Of a stretch of 64,000 bases of DNA, positions 51,508 to 62,104 are shown in pieces. Source of the stretch: Effrenium voratum. Its lineage: Eukaryota > Sar > Dinophyceae > Suessiales > Symbiodiniaceae. The notes below the pieces were generated by a model. That model was not told the DNA's origin and did not search any database. It saw nothing but the letters and a program-made list of their open reading frames with translations. Each line of letters starts with the position of its first letter. Within the stretch, counting starts at the first letter, position 1. Where the stretch lies: positions 619,397 to 683,396 of the forward strand of contig CAUJNA010003749.1 in the NCBI GenBank assembly GCA_963377175.1. Reading direction: 5' to 3'. The translations under genes were made by a program, and so were the position numbers.

Positions 51508-52649
51508 GTTGCAAGCATAGGCGTGCTTTTTAGGTTAATTTACCCAGAACTAGATGGCACTGGTTTAGATTGGTTTCAGTTCATCTACCGCTGCCATCTA
51601 TGTTGCCAAAAGGACGCCTATGGTTGCAAGTTGCAAAGTTCTGAGCCTATAAAGCTTCAAAAACGGGGAGGGTAATTGAGTGCAACGGGTCCGAAACCTG
51701 TGCAGATATCCATCCTTTAACTCACTTCCCGAGTTCCTGGACTTAAACTTTTTTGGAAGACCCTTTTTTTCGGTGGCAAAAACAAGTTGGACTTGGTTTG
51801 GCCAGTTCACTCAAGCGAAACTGGTGCAGATATTCGCCCTTTTGACGCTTGTGGGCAGAACCTTTAGAGAGCCAAGAAGTCTGGCATAAGCTCCTTGCAA
51901 GAGAAGCGCCCAAAACCTGTTGACGACGGGCCACTCTAGCAATGGGTTTAGCTGGCCACAGGTGTGCAGGGTTGCTCCGAGATCCTAAAAGATGATCAAA
52001 CCACAATTGTACAAGGTTATAAAGTCGCTTTGGTTTCATTTAGTTTCCTTTGAATTCTTTGGTTTCCTTGGTTTCAGTTGGTGTCCGTTGGTTTCCGTTG
52101 GTTTCATGTGGTTTCTTGCTACCATGGGTCAAGTTTCTACGCGTGTGCCGATGATCGGGTTTTCGGACCTGATCTGGTGGCAGGTGGCAATGTTATCGAG
52201 CTCAATCCGGGTGAAGTGAGTGAAGTACCCCGAAACTACCATAGTACACAGTTGCCTGTTCGCTAATCGGAGAGACTGTCCAATTTCTGCTCTCACCCGC
52301 AAGAAGTATTCAAGTGTTGACGCCCTGGAGATATAGGATTGCCTGGGCAGCTTGGATCTGAATGGATGATTCCTGCTTCTCTCAAAGTACTTGTGGCCTT
52401 AACGCACCAGGCAGCTTCCTGAACCAAAGAAAGAACATATATACCCTTGCCATGGTGATGCTGGCCCTATCACCAAATTTGAGAATGTCCGGAAAGCCTA
52501 GACGCGGGCTTTCTCAGCCTTGACCATGACCAAAGCACGTCCCCAGACATGGGTCTGTCTAAGGCAAGCCCTTGGATGGCAAAGGGCGGCCAAAACAAAA
52601 CATGGAGGAATCGGCCCCTTTGAGACATACCCTTCTTGGCCCGGTAGGC
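51508..52649. other. Intron
   Basis: Contains a run of GGTTTCCTTTG-like short repeats at about 52030-52115. Nothing else stands out. Confidence 0.4.
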
Positions 52650-52731
52650 CGCAAGCGGAGCGCTTTTTGGACAAAGCGGGGGCAATCGCAGCGAGGGGTG
52701 ACCAAAAGTCAGTCAAAGATGCGCGCAGCTA
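52650..52731 (+). CDS. Weak exon candidate ending in a stop
   Basis: The frame reads AERFLDKAGAIAARGDQKSV then KDARS and TAG. Codon bias is weaker than in the other exons and no clear acceptor is seen. Kept only as a candidate. Confidence 0.2.
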
Positions 52732-53151
52732 GCGACTCACTTGAATTGGGTTCCTTTCTTAAAACCCAAACCCTACAAGAGATCGAGTCTTGTTGACTGA
52801 CCATGACATTTCTGGCTTTACGGCTCATGGCTTGAAATTGGGCAACCCAAGAGTGGATCACCTGGCTGGGTACTAGTAAATCAAGTTCAGTCATGGGAGA
52901 TGAGAAGAATGTTTGGCATGATGTGTCCTCCTAGAGATTGACATGGAACCTGAAAAACCTACCGATCGGGCAACCCCTCACTTCCTGAGTTCATGAACTT
53001 TAAACTGTTTGGGAAGACCAGTTTAGTGGTAAATATAAAGTTTGAACGTTTTTTTGGGCCATCCACTCAGCAAGTGAGACCCATTTTGGGGCGAAATTTC
53101 TCTCACCCACAGCCTGACCACATGAGCATGGCATGGGCTTCCAGTTGCCAG

Positions 53152-53174
53152 GGCCGAGCGGCGACCGCGAGCAG
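53152..53174 (+). CDS. Weak microexon candidate
   Basis: A 23-bp GC-rich piece between TTGCCAG| and |GTCAGTG. The frame is unknown. The splice sites look good but the piece is very short; it could extend left to about 53130. Confidence 0.25.
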
Positions 53175-53230
53175 GTCAGTGAAGGAGCTCAAGGCTTGGG
53201 CTGGGCCTTTCCTTGAAACCCAAAGGTGGG

Positions 53231-53349
53231 TCAGGGCTCCTTAAAAGATACCTTTGGCAACCATTTGAAACATGTTGCTTTTTCAACACCAAAATAAGGG
53301 TTGAAACCACCATTTACGAGTTGCAATGTTCAGGTGTATAATGTAAGGA
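53231..53349 (+). mobile_element. Introner-like element, family F (copy F5)
   Basis: TCAGGGCTCCTTAAAAGATA to AATGTAAGGATCCATG with the GAAACATGTTGCTTTTTCAA core. No clear TSD. Confidence 0.7.
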
Positions 53350-53565
53350 TCCATGTTGATCCTTTAGAGATACTGCGGATGGGTGCGAAATCCATCTGTT
53401 TCGCGCCACCGCTTCACGGAAAGAAGATTCGATTCTAGAAATACCGTACCAAACGGTATGGTTTCAACCATTTTCCGAAGGGGATCGCAAGGGTGGGGGC
53501 CTTTTATAGAGATATACCTTCATACATGAACACACTAGCATAAACATGTGCAAATGACCATACAG

Positions 53566-53612
53566 CTATATATATATATATACATATCATATATATATAT
53601 ATATATATAGTA
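53566..53612. repeat. TA microsatellite
   Basis: Two TATATA tracts separated by ACATATCA. Confidence 0.85.
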
Positions 53613-54191
53613 TACGCCAACACTCCGACTCTTGAGATATGCCCATATGAAGGGCGGGGCGGGGGGGTGATGTTGAATGGGCAATGTCCATCATTTTGGT
53701 CCAATCTGCGAAGAGCCTTTCAAAAGGGGCTTGTCCGACGTTCTTTGGAAGCCTACAATACAACAAGGTCTAAGTGCTCCTTGCCACGTACCCTGGCGTA
53801 CCCTGATGTACACCGCTCGCATGATGCCTCTACGAATAGACAATAGCCAAATATGTGCAATGGTTAATGCCCCTGTACTTGGGGTAAGCAGGGATGGTCA
53901 AGGAGCTCTTGATTGGGATTTTGGAAATTCGTTGGAAGGGCCTTGAAGTCCTATGAAGGAAGCCATGAGCATGGAACATATGTACTGCAGCTTTGACTAT
54001 GCTCAATGGTACATATCAAGGGCTGGAGTGGACGAAGCGGAAACCGTGTCCCTTTCTCCAAGGGCCGGGTGTATCCCGAAAGACATACCCAGCCGGATCG
54101 GGACCCAGAGAAGGCGCATCATTTGCCCCAAGTTTGTTGGCAAATGATACGGATCAATCCTGACTTTTGAAGGCAACCACCAGGATCATGT

Positions 54192-54326
54192 GAGCCACTT
54201 GCTCAAAACCCAGGTAAGTGAAGGTTAGTAAGGGGCAGTCCCAGGCAGAAATAGTTGCGGCAGCCTTCTTAATTCTTTACATGGTTCTGGGTAGACCGTT
54301 TTAATACCGGGGTTTGATTGTGACTC
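54192..54326 (+). mobile_element. Introner-like element, family G (copy G3)
   Basis: GAGCCACTTGCTCAAAACC to GGTTTGATTGTGACTC, flanked exactly by ATGT (54188-54191, 54327-54330). Confidence 0.8.
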
Positions 54327-54808
54327 ATGTTACCCTTTCCTGATGGCCAGCCTTACCGAGGATGGCTAGCTGAAAAGTTTGGGATGAGGTAAAGAGCTTA
54401 GCGTGTTGTGTTGGTGTTGTTTTCAGTAAGGGCCTTTCAACATTTGCCCTCCCCGTGCTTGCAACCGCCATGTTTGACGCACTACGTTGCAACAATGTCT
54501 AATGAACGTCTTGTGAGGTTGTTTGCTATTTGAGGTTCAGTTGGTATGCGTCAAGATAGGGGTACTCCCAAAATGGTGGTCGTCCATTTGGTTTCCCTTC
54601 AAAGCAGCCTGAAACGGGTACCCTCAACAGTTTTCCTGATTCCCGAAAGAGCATCCAGCTTTTTGAGGGCATCCTGTGGGGTTGTGATAAAAGAAGCCAG
54701 CAGAACCACACACGCCCATTTAGAAAATCCGCGAATCTATGACTGGCTTCGTATGGGCCCACCGCTGGCTTGAACCGCACGCACGCACCTCGCGGCTGGC
54801 TTCGCCAG

Positions 54809-54870
54809 GATTTCATTTCGATCCACGCGGAGAGCGTGCCGACCAACGTGGACATCGCCGAGGCTGGAGA
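54809..54870 (+). CDS. Putative exon
   Basis: After TTCGCCAG| it reads DFISIHAESVPTNVDIAEAG, with strong third-position bias. The end is uncertain: AAC|GTGGAC (54848) or a GC donor near 54862. Confidence 0.55.
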
Positions 54871-56452
54871 GACCAATGCTCTAGGGGTGCCTTCCCCATT
54901 CTTTCCAGGCATCCTTCTTTCTAAAAAAACACCCAACACCCTGGGGAAACAGCTGGTTTTTGAAAAGAACGATGGTTGAAAAGAATGGACCAGGAATCAA
55001 CCCCTAGAAATGCCTCTGATGGTTCCGAAAGCCTTGCTTTGAGCCTTCGGGCTTTCTGCCTCGAGCCTAAATTGGCCACGTGGGGCTTGATCTACATTCC
55101 TTTTTCGGGGCCCCAAGTGACCGGTAGCTTTTCCCATGTAGCGCGGCATATCATCGTTTTAGTGGTTTCGCCAATGGTCATCCCATCTTTAAAAAGACCT
55201 TTTGATCAACCCGCCTCTGCAATCTGTCGCAACATGGTGAGACGGAAAGAACTCCAAAGTGGCTGGTGACATGCATCCTGACCTACACATTCTTGCTTAT
55301 TGTGGTTTAGTGGGAACCCCACTTACCTGCTAAAATTTAATTTTTTGCTCCCCTTCCAACGTCAACCAAGTACATGATCTTCGTCAAAGAGTCCCAAATC
55401 AAACCTCACATGACCAAAACTTCAAGGGTCTGCCACCTCGAGCGATTCTTCCTATTCCGGGGGGGGGGGGGGGAAACGAGCGAGCTCACCGTGATGAAGG
55501 TCCTTGGGAATTGAGCCTTTTCTTTTTGCAGGTGTTGAAATTGGTTTAAACTCAGCAGATAGTTGTGGTAAATAGGCTTCCATAACGAGAGAATCCCCCC
55601 TTGAAAGCATAAAGTCGTCATAGGTATGGCCTCAAAACGTGGCTGCTTGCTTTTGGTTTCCCTTGAACACCAAAAGGACTGGCCTAGTTGACAGTCGTTA
55701 TGTCAATCCCGGTGCAACTTGAGTAACTTCCTGTGTGGAATTTCCACCTTCGTTGAGTGAAAGTCTCCTAATTTGTGTTTGTATGTCATTCGCATGGGGG
55801 ATTCACTGAGGCACATGTTTTCGGGATTACCTCACCGGACTCGCTCATTTCGTATGTGGGAAAACAAGTCGTTTTAGGTGTGCCTTGTTTTAGGGGACCC
55901 TTTACAACGACAACAAAGGGGGGACCCTCCAGGAAAGATATGCCGGTATCCATAATTGCAGCTGCCCCACTCGTTCCGTGCCGTGCTTCCTATGGTTCAC
56001 TCAGGTTGCGGAAGCGTGTGACCAGCAACCACGGACGAACCCCTTGCGCAAATCACAGCCACCCCGGGCACCCGAGAAATGATGGAGCTCGCTGAGCGAG
56101 CTTCCCAAGCCTCAAGTCTTTCTTCACCCAGAGGCTCCTGGCTTTGGCTTTCAATGGAAAACCTGACCCCTCGATTAGACACCCCGAGGTGGTTGGGGTT
56201 CTCAAAACCAGGTTGTTTGAAGGCCCTAAATCAATCGGGAGCCTCTGGGCAGAAAGGATTCAATGTGTTGTAGCTTGCTCGTTCATGCATCTCTGCCCCC
56301 GTGGTCCAATTTGAAACCACAACGCGACAGCTTCGTGCCAGGGCTTTCAAGCGTCGGGACAAGTTTCACTGTTTGGAAGGAGACATTGCAACCAGACCAT
56401 GTTTCAGAGTTTTCCACCAACTTGTTTTTGCCATAAATGCTGTGCACAGGGG
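54871..56452. other. Intron
   Basis: Contains element B5 and a G14 run near 55459-55472. No biased frame is seen. Confidence 0.4.
55288..55370 (+). mobile_element. Introner-like element, family B (copy B5, shortened)
   Basis: Left end reduced to CATTCTTGCTTATTG, interior GTGGTTTAGTGGGAACCCCA, right end CCAACGTCAACCAAG. Flanked exactly by TACA (55284-55287, 55371-55374), so the internal deletion kept the outer ends or happened before insertion. Confidence 0.75.
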
Positions 56453-56566
56453 GTCTTTTTGCTACCTGTTGTCGAAAATTGATCGACCCCCTCGTAGTGA
56501 AGGATTCCTTGTTACGGGGGTCGCCAATTTTCTCACAACAGGTGGCAAAAAGACTTTCCTGGCAGT
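56453..56566. mobile_element. Foldback element, family M (copy M1)
   Basis: GTCTTTTTGCTACCTGTTGT at the left mirrors ACAACAGGTGGCAAAAAGAC at the right; the pairing continues to arms of about 40 bp. Copy M2 at 60931 has the same middle in the opposite orientation. Confidence 0.75.
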
Positions 56567-56570
56567 GCAG

Positions 56571-56785
56571 GTGTCCCTGTAATGAAAGCACGGAAAAGGC
56601 CCGGAGCCGGCCCTTTTGGAGCTCCCCCATGGTCCAGCGCTCCAATTCATCCGCTCGCCGCCTGCGCGCAGTGCGGGCGGTTTCAACGCCTGAGGCGCAC
56701 CGGCAGCTGGCGGAAAGGCTCCCAGCCACGGCGGACTTTCAGATCGCGGATCCCAAGCTCTTCGCGGAGACCCTGCAGGCGACGC
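56571..56785 (+). CDS. Longest clear exon
   Basis: After CAGTGCAG| the frame reads NESTEKARSRPFWSSPMVQ, RSNSSARRLRAVRAVSTPEA, HRQLAERLPATADFQIADPK and LFAETLQATR, ending at GACGC|GTGGGC or CTGCAG|GC. Bias is strongest from 56680 on; the true start may be 56599. It begins 5 bp after foldback element M1. Confidence 0.65.
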
Positions 56786-57385
56786 GTGGGCGAAGCGGTG
56801 GATTCGGCGGCGGGCGGCGGGTCAGATTCGGCTCGTCTTTTGTGAGGGGACCCCCCCCCCCCCAAACCCAAAAAAACGAGAAGGTGGTGGTCCTTGTCGT
56901 TTCCCTTGAAAAGCAAGCAGGGGCACCCTAAGAGATACAAACTTACATGGGCTTCGGACCATTAAATGGGATTCGGACCACCAAGAAGCGGAGTCGGGGT
57001 TGCGGGGAACCAAAGGCACACCGATTTTTTGGCAATTACACCTATAGAACCGGAAAGATCGCTCGGTCGATTCGGATGGCGGCTATTCGGCTCGTCGTTT
57101 TTGGGGACCCCCCCCAAAAAAAATGAGAGAAGGTGGTGGTTCTTTTCGTGTCCCTTGAAAACCAACCAGGGGTAGCCTAAGAACAGATATGGGTCTGTGA
57201 TCTAAATAGCAACAGCCCCTTTTGGATGGTGGTTTAAAAAGAACCAAAACGGACACCAGCCAGTTTGGGGCTCCCCATATTTTTGAGACACACCCATATA
57301 TGAAAAAATATATAGAAACCCCCACCTGGTTTGTTTTCTGGGGGTTCCTTCAGAGCCCCCCGGGCGATGTCGGTCGGCTCGCGAG

Positions 57386-57480
57386 GCGCGGATCGGCGAC
57401 TGTGCGGACTCCAGGGATGTGCCGAAGAGGCTCGGCGAGCAGCTGCAAAAGGCGGGCGGGGCTCCCGTCCCGAGGGACGA
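57386..57480 (+). CDS. Putative exon
   Basis: After CTCGCGAG| it reads ARIGDCADSRDVPKRLGEQL then QKAGGAPVPRD, ending at GACGA|GTGGGA, the same donor context as the exon at 39245-39383. Strong third-position bias. Confidence 0.65.
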
Positions 57481-58193
57481 GTGGGAGGGGTGGTCGAGGG
57501 GCCCCTGGAACGGAGGGGGGTACTCAAAAGGTTCTCAGGCCGGGTTCCGTTTCGGAGTTGAGATGTTAGACCGTCATTTGTTTGGTGTGGGACGAATTTT
57601 GGTAGATCCAAGGCACGACGAATTGTGTAGATCAAGAGCTCGGATTTCTCTTGGAGAATTCCCTCGGGACTTGTTGAGGTCGGGCCGTCGGGTATCGAAT
57701 CAAAGCTCAAGGGCCTCAAGTTCTGAGAGCCCATGGCCCGAGCGAGCTGCGGTGACCGCAGCCCTGGCGTTCATTTTGACCGGAAAGTGGCTCCTTTAAG
57801 GAAAAAGCGTCGGCGTCAAGTAATTACCTCCCCTGCAAGTTAAGACCCAAAGCGCCCCCAAGGGGCGAGTTTCCGCTAGAAATGCGAATCTGCAGGGGGA
57901 ATAGAGTCTTGACTGCAATTGGGTTGGATCTCTAGACTTTAACTTTTTGGGTGAAATCAAGTTGGGTTTTCCACTAAACCCCCAAAAAAGTTCAACTTTT
58001 TGCAGGGGGGGCAGCAGCAACCAAGGAGTGGTTGCATGTTCTAGAAATTGTCCTTGAGGCACCGCCATTTGGGGCCGATTCAAGAGGCCCAGCGAAGGAA
58101 TGCGAAGGATTGGTTTTGTCCATTCAAATCATCGAACGATTGGTTCCACCGAGAGGAAACCACCATTGTGAGTGCTATGTTCAAAGTTCAGGT
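57481..58193. other. Intron
   Basis: The frame stays open to 57799 but loses codon bias right after the GTGGGA donor. A weak I-like stretch (AAGTTCAACTTTTTGCAGGG) lies at about 57990. Confidence 0.45.
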
Positions 58194-58264
58194 GAGCCAC
58201 AGTCAAAACCGGGTAGGTGAAGGTTCTGGGTCAACCATTTGATACCGGGTTTTGATTGTGACTG
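58194..58264 (+). mobile_element. Introner-like element, family G (copy G4, short form)
   Basis: GAGCCACAGTCAAAACC to GGTTTTGATTGTGACTG with most of the middle deleted (71 bp in all). Flanks AGGT and AGGA resemble the AGGT duplication of G1. Confidence 0.75.
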
Positions 58265-58365
58265 AGGAGTTTAATGTAAGACGCCCTCGCAGGGACAGCG
58301 CTAAGTTGCTCGCAGAGACAGCCATGCTACTTTGCACTTTGTAGGGTTTAAAGTGAAGCTTATAT

Positions 58366-58478
58366 GGCCGTGGGTCAAAACCAATGGTACGATATTGGGG
58401 TAGGTGCACCACCCATTTTAGTCTATTTTCGTGGGGATTGGGATGTTCACTGGGGGTACGGGATTTTGACCCATGGCC
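58366..58478 (+). mobile_element. Introner-like element, family E (copy E2)
   Basis: GGCCGTGGGTCAAAACC to TTTTGACCCATGGCC, fully matched inverted ends, flanked exactly by ATAT (58362-58365, 58479-58482). Confidence 0.85.
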
Positions 58479-58974
58479 ATATTATGGGGGGTGTCTTTCT
58501 TTAGGGGGGCCCCTTTCAACCAACACAGGGGTGGCCTCAAAAACCCCGCATGTAAGCCTTCATGACCATGTTGCAGAGCCAAACATCCACGATTTTCGGG
58601 CTCTCAGCCACTCAAGGGCGAAGTTCCCCATGCGCCCAAGGGATCTTATTTTTGCAGACAGCCATCCAAGGGGAATTATTGGTTTCTGAAAAGGCGGTAA
58701 TTGAAAGGAGAACTCCTTGTCCTTTTGGGTGTGCTACATACTTGAAATGGAGCAGAGCCCAACAGTTGTTCAGTGCGTTCTGCTTCTTTTTTCAATCAAT
58801 CCTTTTGTTTTGGCGGGTTCCCTTTTGTCCTCTTGTTTGGTGAATTCGGGAACTAAAAAAGTCTGGTTTCCCTAAAGACAGCCCCACACCCGATGGTTGA
58901 ACAAGTTCCCTCCTTAGATGTTCTCCCTTTGCTTGGCGGGTCTGCGACTCGCCAAAGATGCGGAAGAAGCGCAA

Positions 58975-59081
58975 CTAGGTCCCCCAGTAGTGCCCTTTTA
59001 CCAAGGGAGGGTTCCCCTACTACAGTAGACTGCAGAGAAAAGTTGGTACCCTTATTCCAACATCTCTACTGAAGGGCCTAG
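58975..59081 (+). mobile_element. Introner-like element, family A (copy A12)
   Basis: CTAGGTCCCCCAGTAGTGCC to CTACTGAAGGGCCTAG; flanks GCAA and GCGA are a TSD with one change. Confidence 0.75.
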
Positions 59082-59629
59082 GCGAGCGGTTGAGCACCTG
59101 TCAGTTCTTCGCCAACAGCAGCGCTGGAGTCAGAACTGGGCATAGGGTTCCAGGGAGGTAGAGCTGTAGGGACCCTGCGCAAGCAGACTCATTCACATGC
59201 CTCCCCTTTGTGTTGGGCATAAGTTCCCCACTCAAAGTGGAGGCGCCAGACATCTCTACCTTTCCGATCATTGCTTGCAACTGGAGGCCCTGTGGGTAAA
59301 AAACGATGCTTAAGCAACCGAACACGTGCCCAGGCACCATTGGCTGGGGGCCGGTCTTTAATTTGCGGATGATAAAGTTCATGAATAATTGCAATTCATG
59401 CCTATGTGCTACATCATCAAAAACTAATATTATTGCTCCCTGTTTTGCTGACCATTCAATCCCCATAGTTGTTTTTTGTTTGCTCCCCAAACCTGGCACT
59501 CGCTTGGACGGGTCGGCCATTGGGCAGGATGTGGTCATGCTCCCTTGAACACATCGTGTTCGTTTATCTAAAAATGTGACGTTGACACGTCTCCCCCTGG
59601 TGCTGGGTGCTCGCTTTGAATCTCTCCAG

Positions 59630-59716
59630 GCACTGCGCGAACAGTCGCTGCAAGCTTGGTCCCTGATCCGGGGATGCTCCGAGCGATGCCCACTCTGCGG
59701 CTCCAAGTGTGATCTG
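59630..59716 (+). CDS. C-terminal exon with CPLCGSKC cysteine cluster
   Basis: After TCTCTCCAG| it reads ALREQSLQAWSLIRGCSERC then PLCGSKCDL. A tryptophan followed by GC-x3-CP-x-CG-x2-C is the pattern near the C-terminus of VLIG/URGCP GTPases, where it probably binds zinc together with later histidines. Those histidines would lie on a following exon that I could not find. The end is uncertain (GTGTGA at 59707 or a GC donor at 59717). Confidence 0.7.
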
Positions 59717-59809
59717 GCGCGGCGGCCCGAATCGACGCATCGACGCATCGACGCATCCCGACTTGGCCAAAGCGAATCGACCTTTGGAACTTTTTCGGTG
59801 AAACACCTT

Positions 59810-59926
59810 CATGGTTGTTGTTGGGACACATTTGAACCATTTTTGCTTATTGTGGTTTGGTGGTTGAAATCCAACCACTGAACTGCCAAAACATATATTT
59901 TGGCTCCCCGTCCAACGTCAACCAAG
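59810..59926 (+). mobile_element. Introner-like element, family B (copy B6)
   Basis: CATGGTTGTTGTTGGGACAC to CCAACGTCAACCAAG; flanks CCTT and TCTT are close to a TSD. Confidence 0.8.
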
Positions 59927-60930
59927 TCTTGTTGGTCCACCTTTTGAGCCTTTGAGGCCATGGCTCAAAATGGGCCAGCAAGTTGTTGGTCCATTCTTTG
60001 TCATGGCCCCGAAATGTGATCACCTTGTCTGTCTGGGTCCCTAAGGGGATATGGGCCAGAATTTGGACATCATATGTTGCTCATGTATCCCAAGGTCCCA
60101 GAGTAGGATCAAGAAATGGATGTGGCTCAGAATTACAGGACCCAGGGGGACCGTAGATGTTGTTACCTTGTTGCTGCACAGATGGGAGGCGGGGGGATAC
60201 AAACCATTTTGGAGAGGCCACATCTGAAGCGCAAGGAGGGTGGCAGGTGAAGAAGTTGTACAATTTGGGGATCAACCAAAAGCCCAGGGCAAAAAGAAAC
60301 ATGCCTTTTATTTGCTCTTTCCATGGCTGCCTTGTGGCGGCTACAAGTCAGAGATGCGACGTCTGGATCCAGCCCCCGCGTTGCTCTCTCCATGTCCCGG
60401 TTTCTGGACTTGACAAGTTTTGGGAAGTTGAGGTTAGTGCGACATAATGTCTGAACTTGTTCTGACTGATCCACACAAGAAGTGAGTCTCTTGTGTGAGT
60501 AGATGTGAGTAGATTTTGACATACGAACTGTTCTCCGCCTTTACTTTGGATACAAGCACATGCGGTTGCAAGTGGTCCAGCTGTTTCTCACCCGCACATT
60601 TTGCACGGTGTATGATATGTCAACATTGAGTTGGCTCATTTTGTTTGTTGAAGGATTCCAAGACTATTTCCCCTCAAAGTTGGTTGGAAGCATCACCCAT
60701 TCGGCTCTTGTGAAGCCGGCTTCCCTTGGGCGGGGAGGGAAAGATAAATATGGGGCACTGAGTTTGTCCGGAACCCATCCTTGATTGCGGCCCAAATTAC
60801 GGCCCACAATATTATCCACCAAATGGCAAATCTTTGGATTGGAGGTGCCGAGCTTTGGACCCACGAACGTTCACCCGGTTGTCCTTTTACGCATGTTTGG
60901 ATTTCCCTCATGTGTCCTCCCAACTAGCAG
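59927..60930. other. Spacer after the last recognised exon
   Basis: No biased frame is seen. The expected last exon with zinc-ligand histidines was looked for and not found here. Confidence 0.4.
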
Positions 60931-61042
60931 GGGGGTCTTTTTTGCCACCTGTTGTGAGAAAATCGGCGACCCCCTCAAAAAGGAATCCTTCACTACGAGG
61001 GGGGTCGATCAATTGTCCACAAAAGGTGGCAAAAAGACCCCC
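60931..61042. mobile_element. Foldback element, family M (copy M2)
   Basis: GTCTTTTTTGCCACCTGTTG at the left mirrors AAAAGGTGGCAAAAAGAC at the right. The middle (GGAATCCTTCACTACGAGGG) is the reverse complement of the M1 middle. Confidence 0.8.
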
Positions 61043-61051
61043 TTCCTTCAT

Positions 61052-61172
61052 CTTGGTGGCTCCCAGCCATTCCCTTAGCTTTTTCGCCTTTTAGTGTTTA
61101 GTGGTAGTTTCCATTGAACCCACTAAAAGAAAGTTAGACTTTTAGCGTGCGATCCGAAACCGGGCAGCCCAG
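61052..61172 (+). repeat. Hairpin-bearing repeat, family I (copy I5)
   Basis: GGTGGCTCCCAGCCATTCCC start, TTTTAGTGTTTAGTGGTAGT, CACTAAAAG paired with CTTTTAGCG, and CCGGGCAGCCCAG end. It directly follows M2, as I4 follows E1. Confidence 0.65.
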
Positions 61173-61316
61173 CTTCATGATTCCTCCTCACCAGCACGTG
61201 TTTTGCTTGGGTCAACCGGGTTTATGTCTCAGGACCATACCCTCGGCTCACCTTCACCTCCACATGGCACACATGAGAAGCCGATCGGCAGTCGGTTTCG
61301 GGAGTTGGCTCGTCCA

Positions 61317-61437
61317 CTTGGTCCCCCGGTAGTGCCCGACCTCCCTCACCCTTTTGTTGGTTGGGAGGGTTCCCCGACTAAAACAGACTACAGAAAAAAG
61401 GGCACCCTTGTTCTAACCGCTCTACTGGAGGACCTAG
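61317..61437 (+). mobile_element. Introner-like element, family A (copy A13)
   Basis: CTTGGTCCCCCGGTAGTGCC to CTACTGGAGGACCTAG, flanked exactly by TCCA (61313-61316, 61438-61441). Confidence 0.85.
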
Positions 61438-61479
61438 TCCATGTCCTCTCGGTTGGCATAAGTTTCGCCGTGTCCATTT

Positions 61480-61603
61480 GGCTGTGGGTCAAGACCAATG
61501 GGACCATTTTGGAGTAGGTGAATTCACCACCCATTTTAGAGTTTTTTTTTTAACTGGGGATTGGGATGTTCACTGGGGGGTAACCGGGACTTTGACCCAT
61601 GGC
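61480..61603 (+). mobile_element. Introner-like element, family E (copy E3)
   Basis: GGCTGTGGGTCAAGACC to ACTTTGACCCATGGC with the GGGGATTGGGATGTTCACTG core. ATTT precedes it but is not repeated after it. Confidence 0.7.
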
Positions 61604-62104
61604 TTGAGTTGGTTCATCTGAAATTTCTGTTTGGATCGGGACCCTCTCGAAATGGAATCGACCCGCCGTGACTCCGATTTCGGGGACGCGGGTCACTCTT
61701 GCAACTGGAGGGAAAAAATCAGATTGCCCCACGCAACGACGGCCAAAGTGGCGGGTTTCCCTTGCAACCTTCCTGTGAAAGGCTCGAAACTCTCGCGTAA
61801 CAGCCGGGCAACTGGATGACAGCCAGGTTCTAAGGTTGCGCTTTTTGGATGGTTTTCTACCGGGAAACCACCAAGAAGCCGCCCACTTTGCGGGGTTCCC
61901 ATCATCGAATCCGCCCCCGAAAAGGGATCGCGAAAAAGCCCAGAGCTTGCAGCCCGTCCGGCAGGTGGGTGAGCATTCTCGGCATCACTGCGCTTGGAGC
62001 TCAGGAAGGGCAAAAACCAGTCAGAGAGTCCCCTGGGTACTCGAGGATGGTCTTGGGTGAGAAAGTGAGAGACGGAAGAAGACTTGTATCCACACCTACT
62101 GCGC

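Larger units (their letters stand above)
95..59716 (+). other. Span of a giant multi-exon GTPase gene (VLIG/GVIN-like)
   Basis: About 40 coding islands, all on the + strand, are spread over some 60 kb with introns of roughly 1-2 kb. Between 13.5 and 27 kb the translated islands follow the order of the G domain of very large inducible GTPases: SGRCTRG segment, VLVLDSEG (G3), FDGQIA segment, LVFVLRD, then helices and a W-rich segment. The far end carries a cysteine cluster (GCSERCPLCGSKC), as in the C-terminal part of that family. Such proteins are large cytosolic dynamin-superfamily GTPases; the role in dinoflagellates is unknown. Acceptors are almost always AG|G; donors are mostly GT, a few may be GC or GA. 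The G1 exon and the last exon were not found. The region before 9.7 kb could belong to a separate upstream gene. Confidence 0.75.

Noticed and set aside
57481..57799. Continuation of the open frame after the exon at 57386-57480 to a TAA
   Set aside because: Third-position bias stops at the GTGGGA donor; the rest looks like intron that happens to be open.
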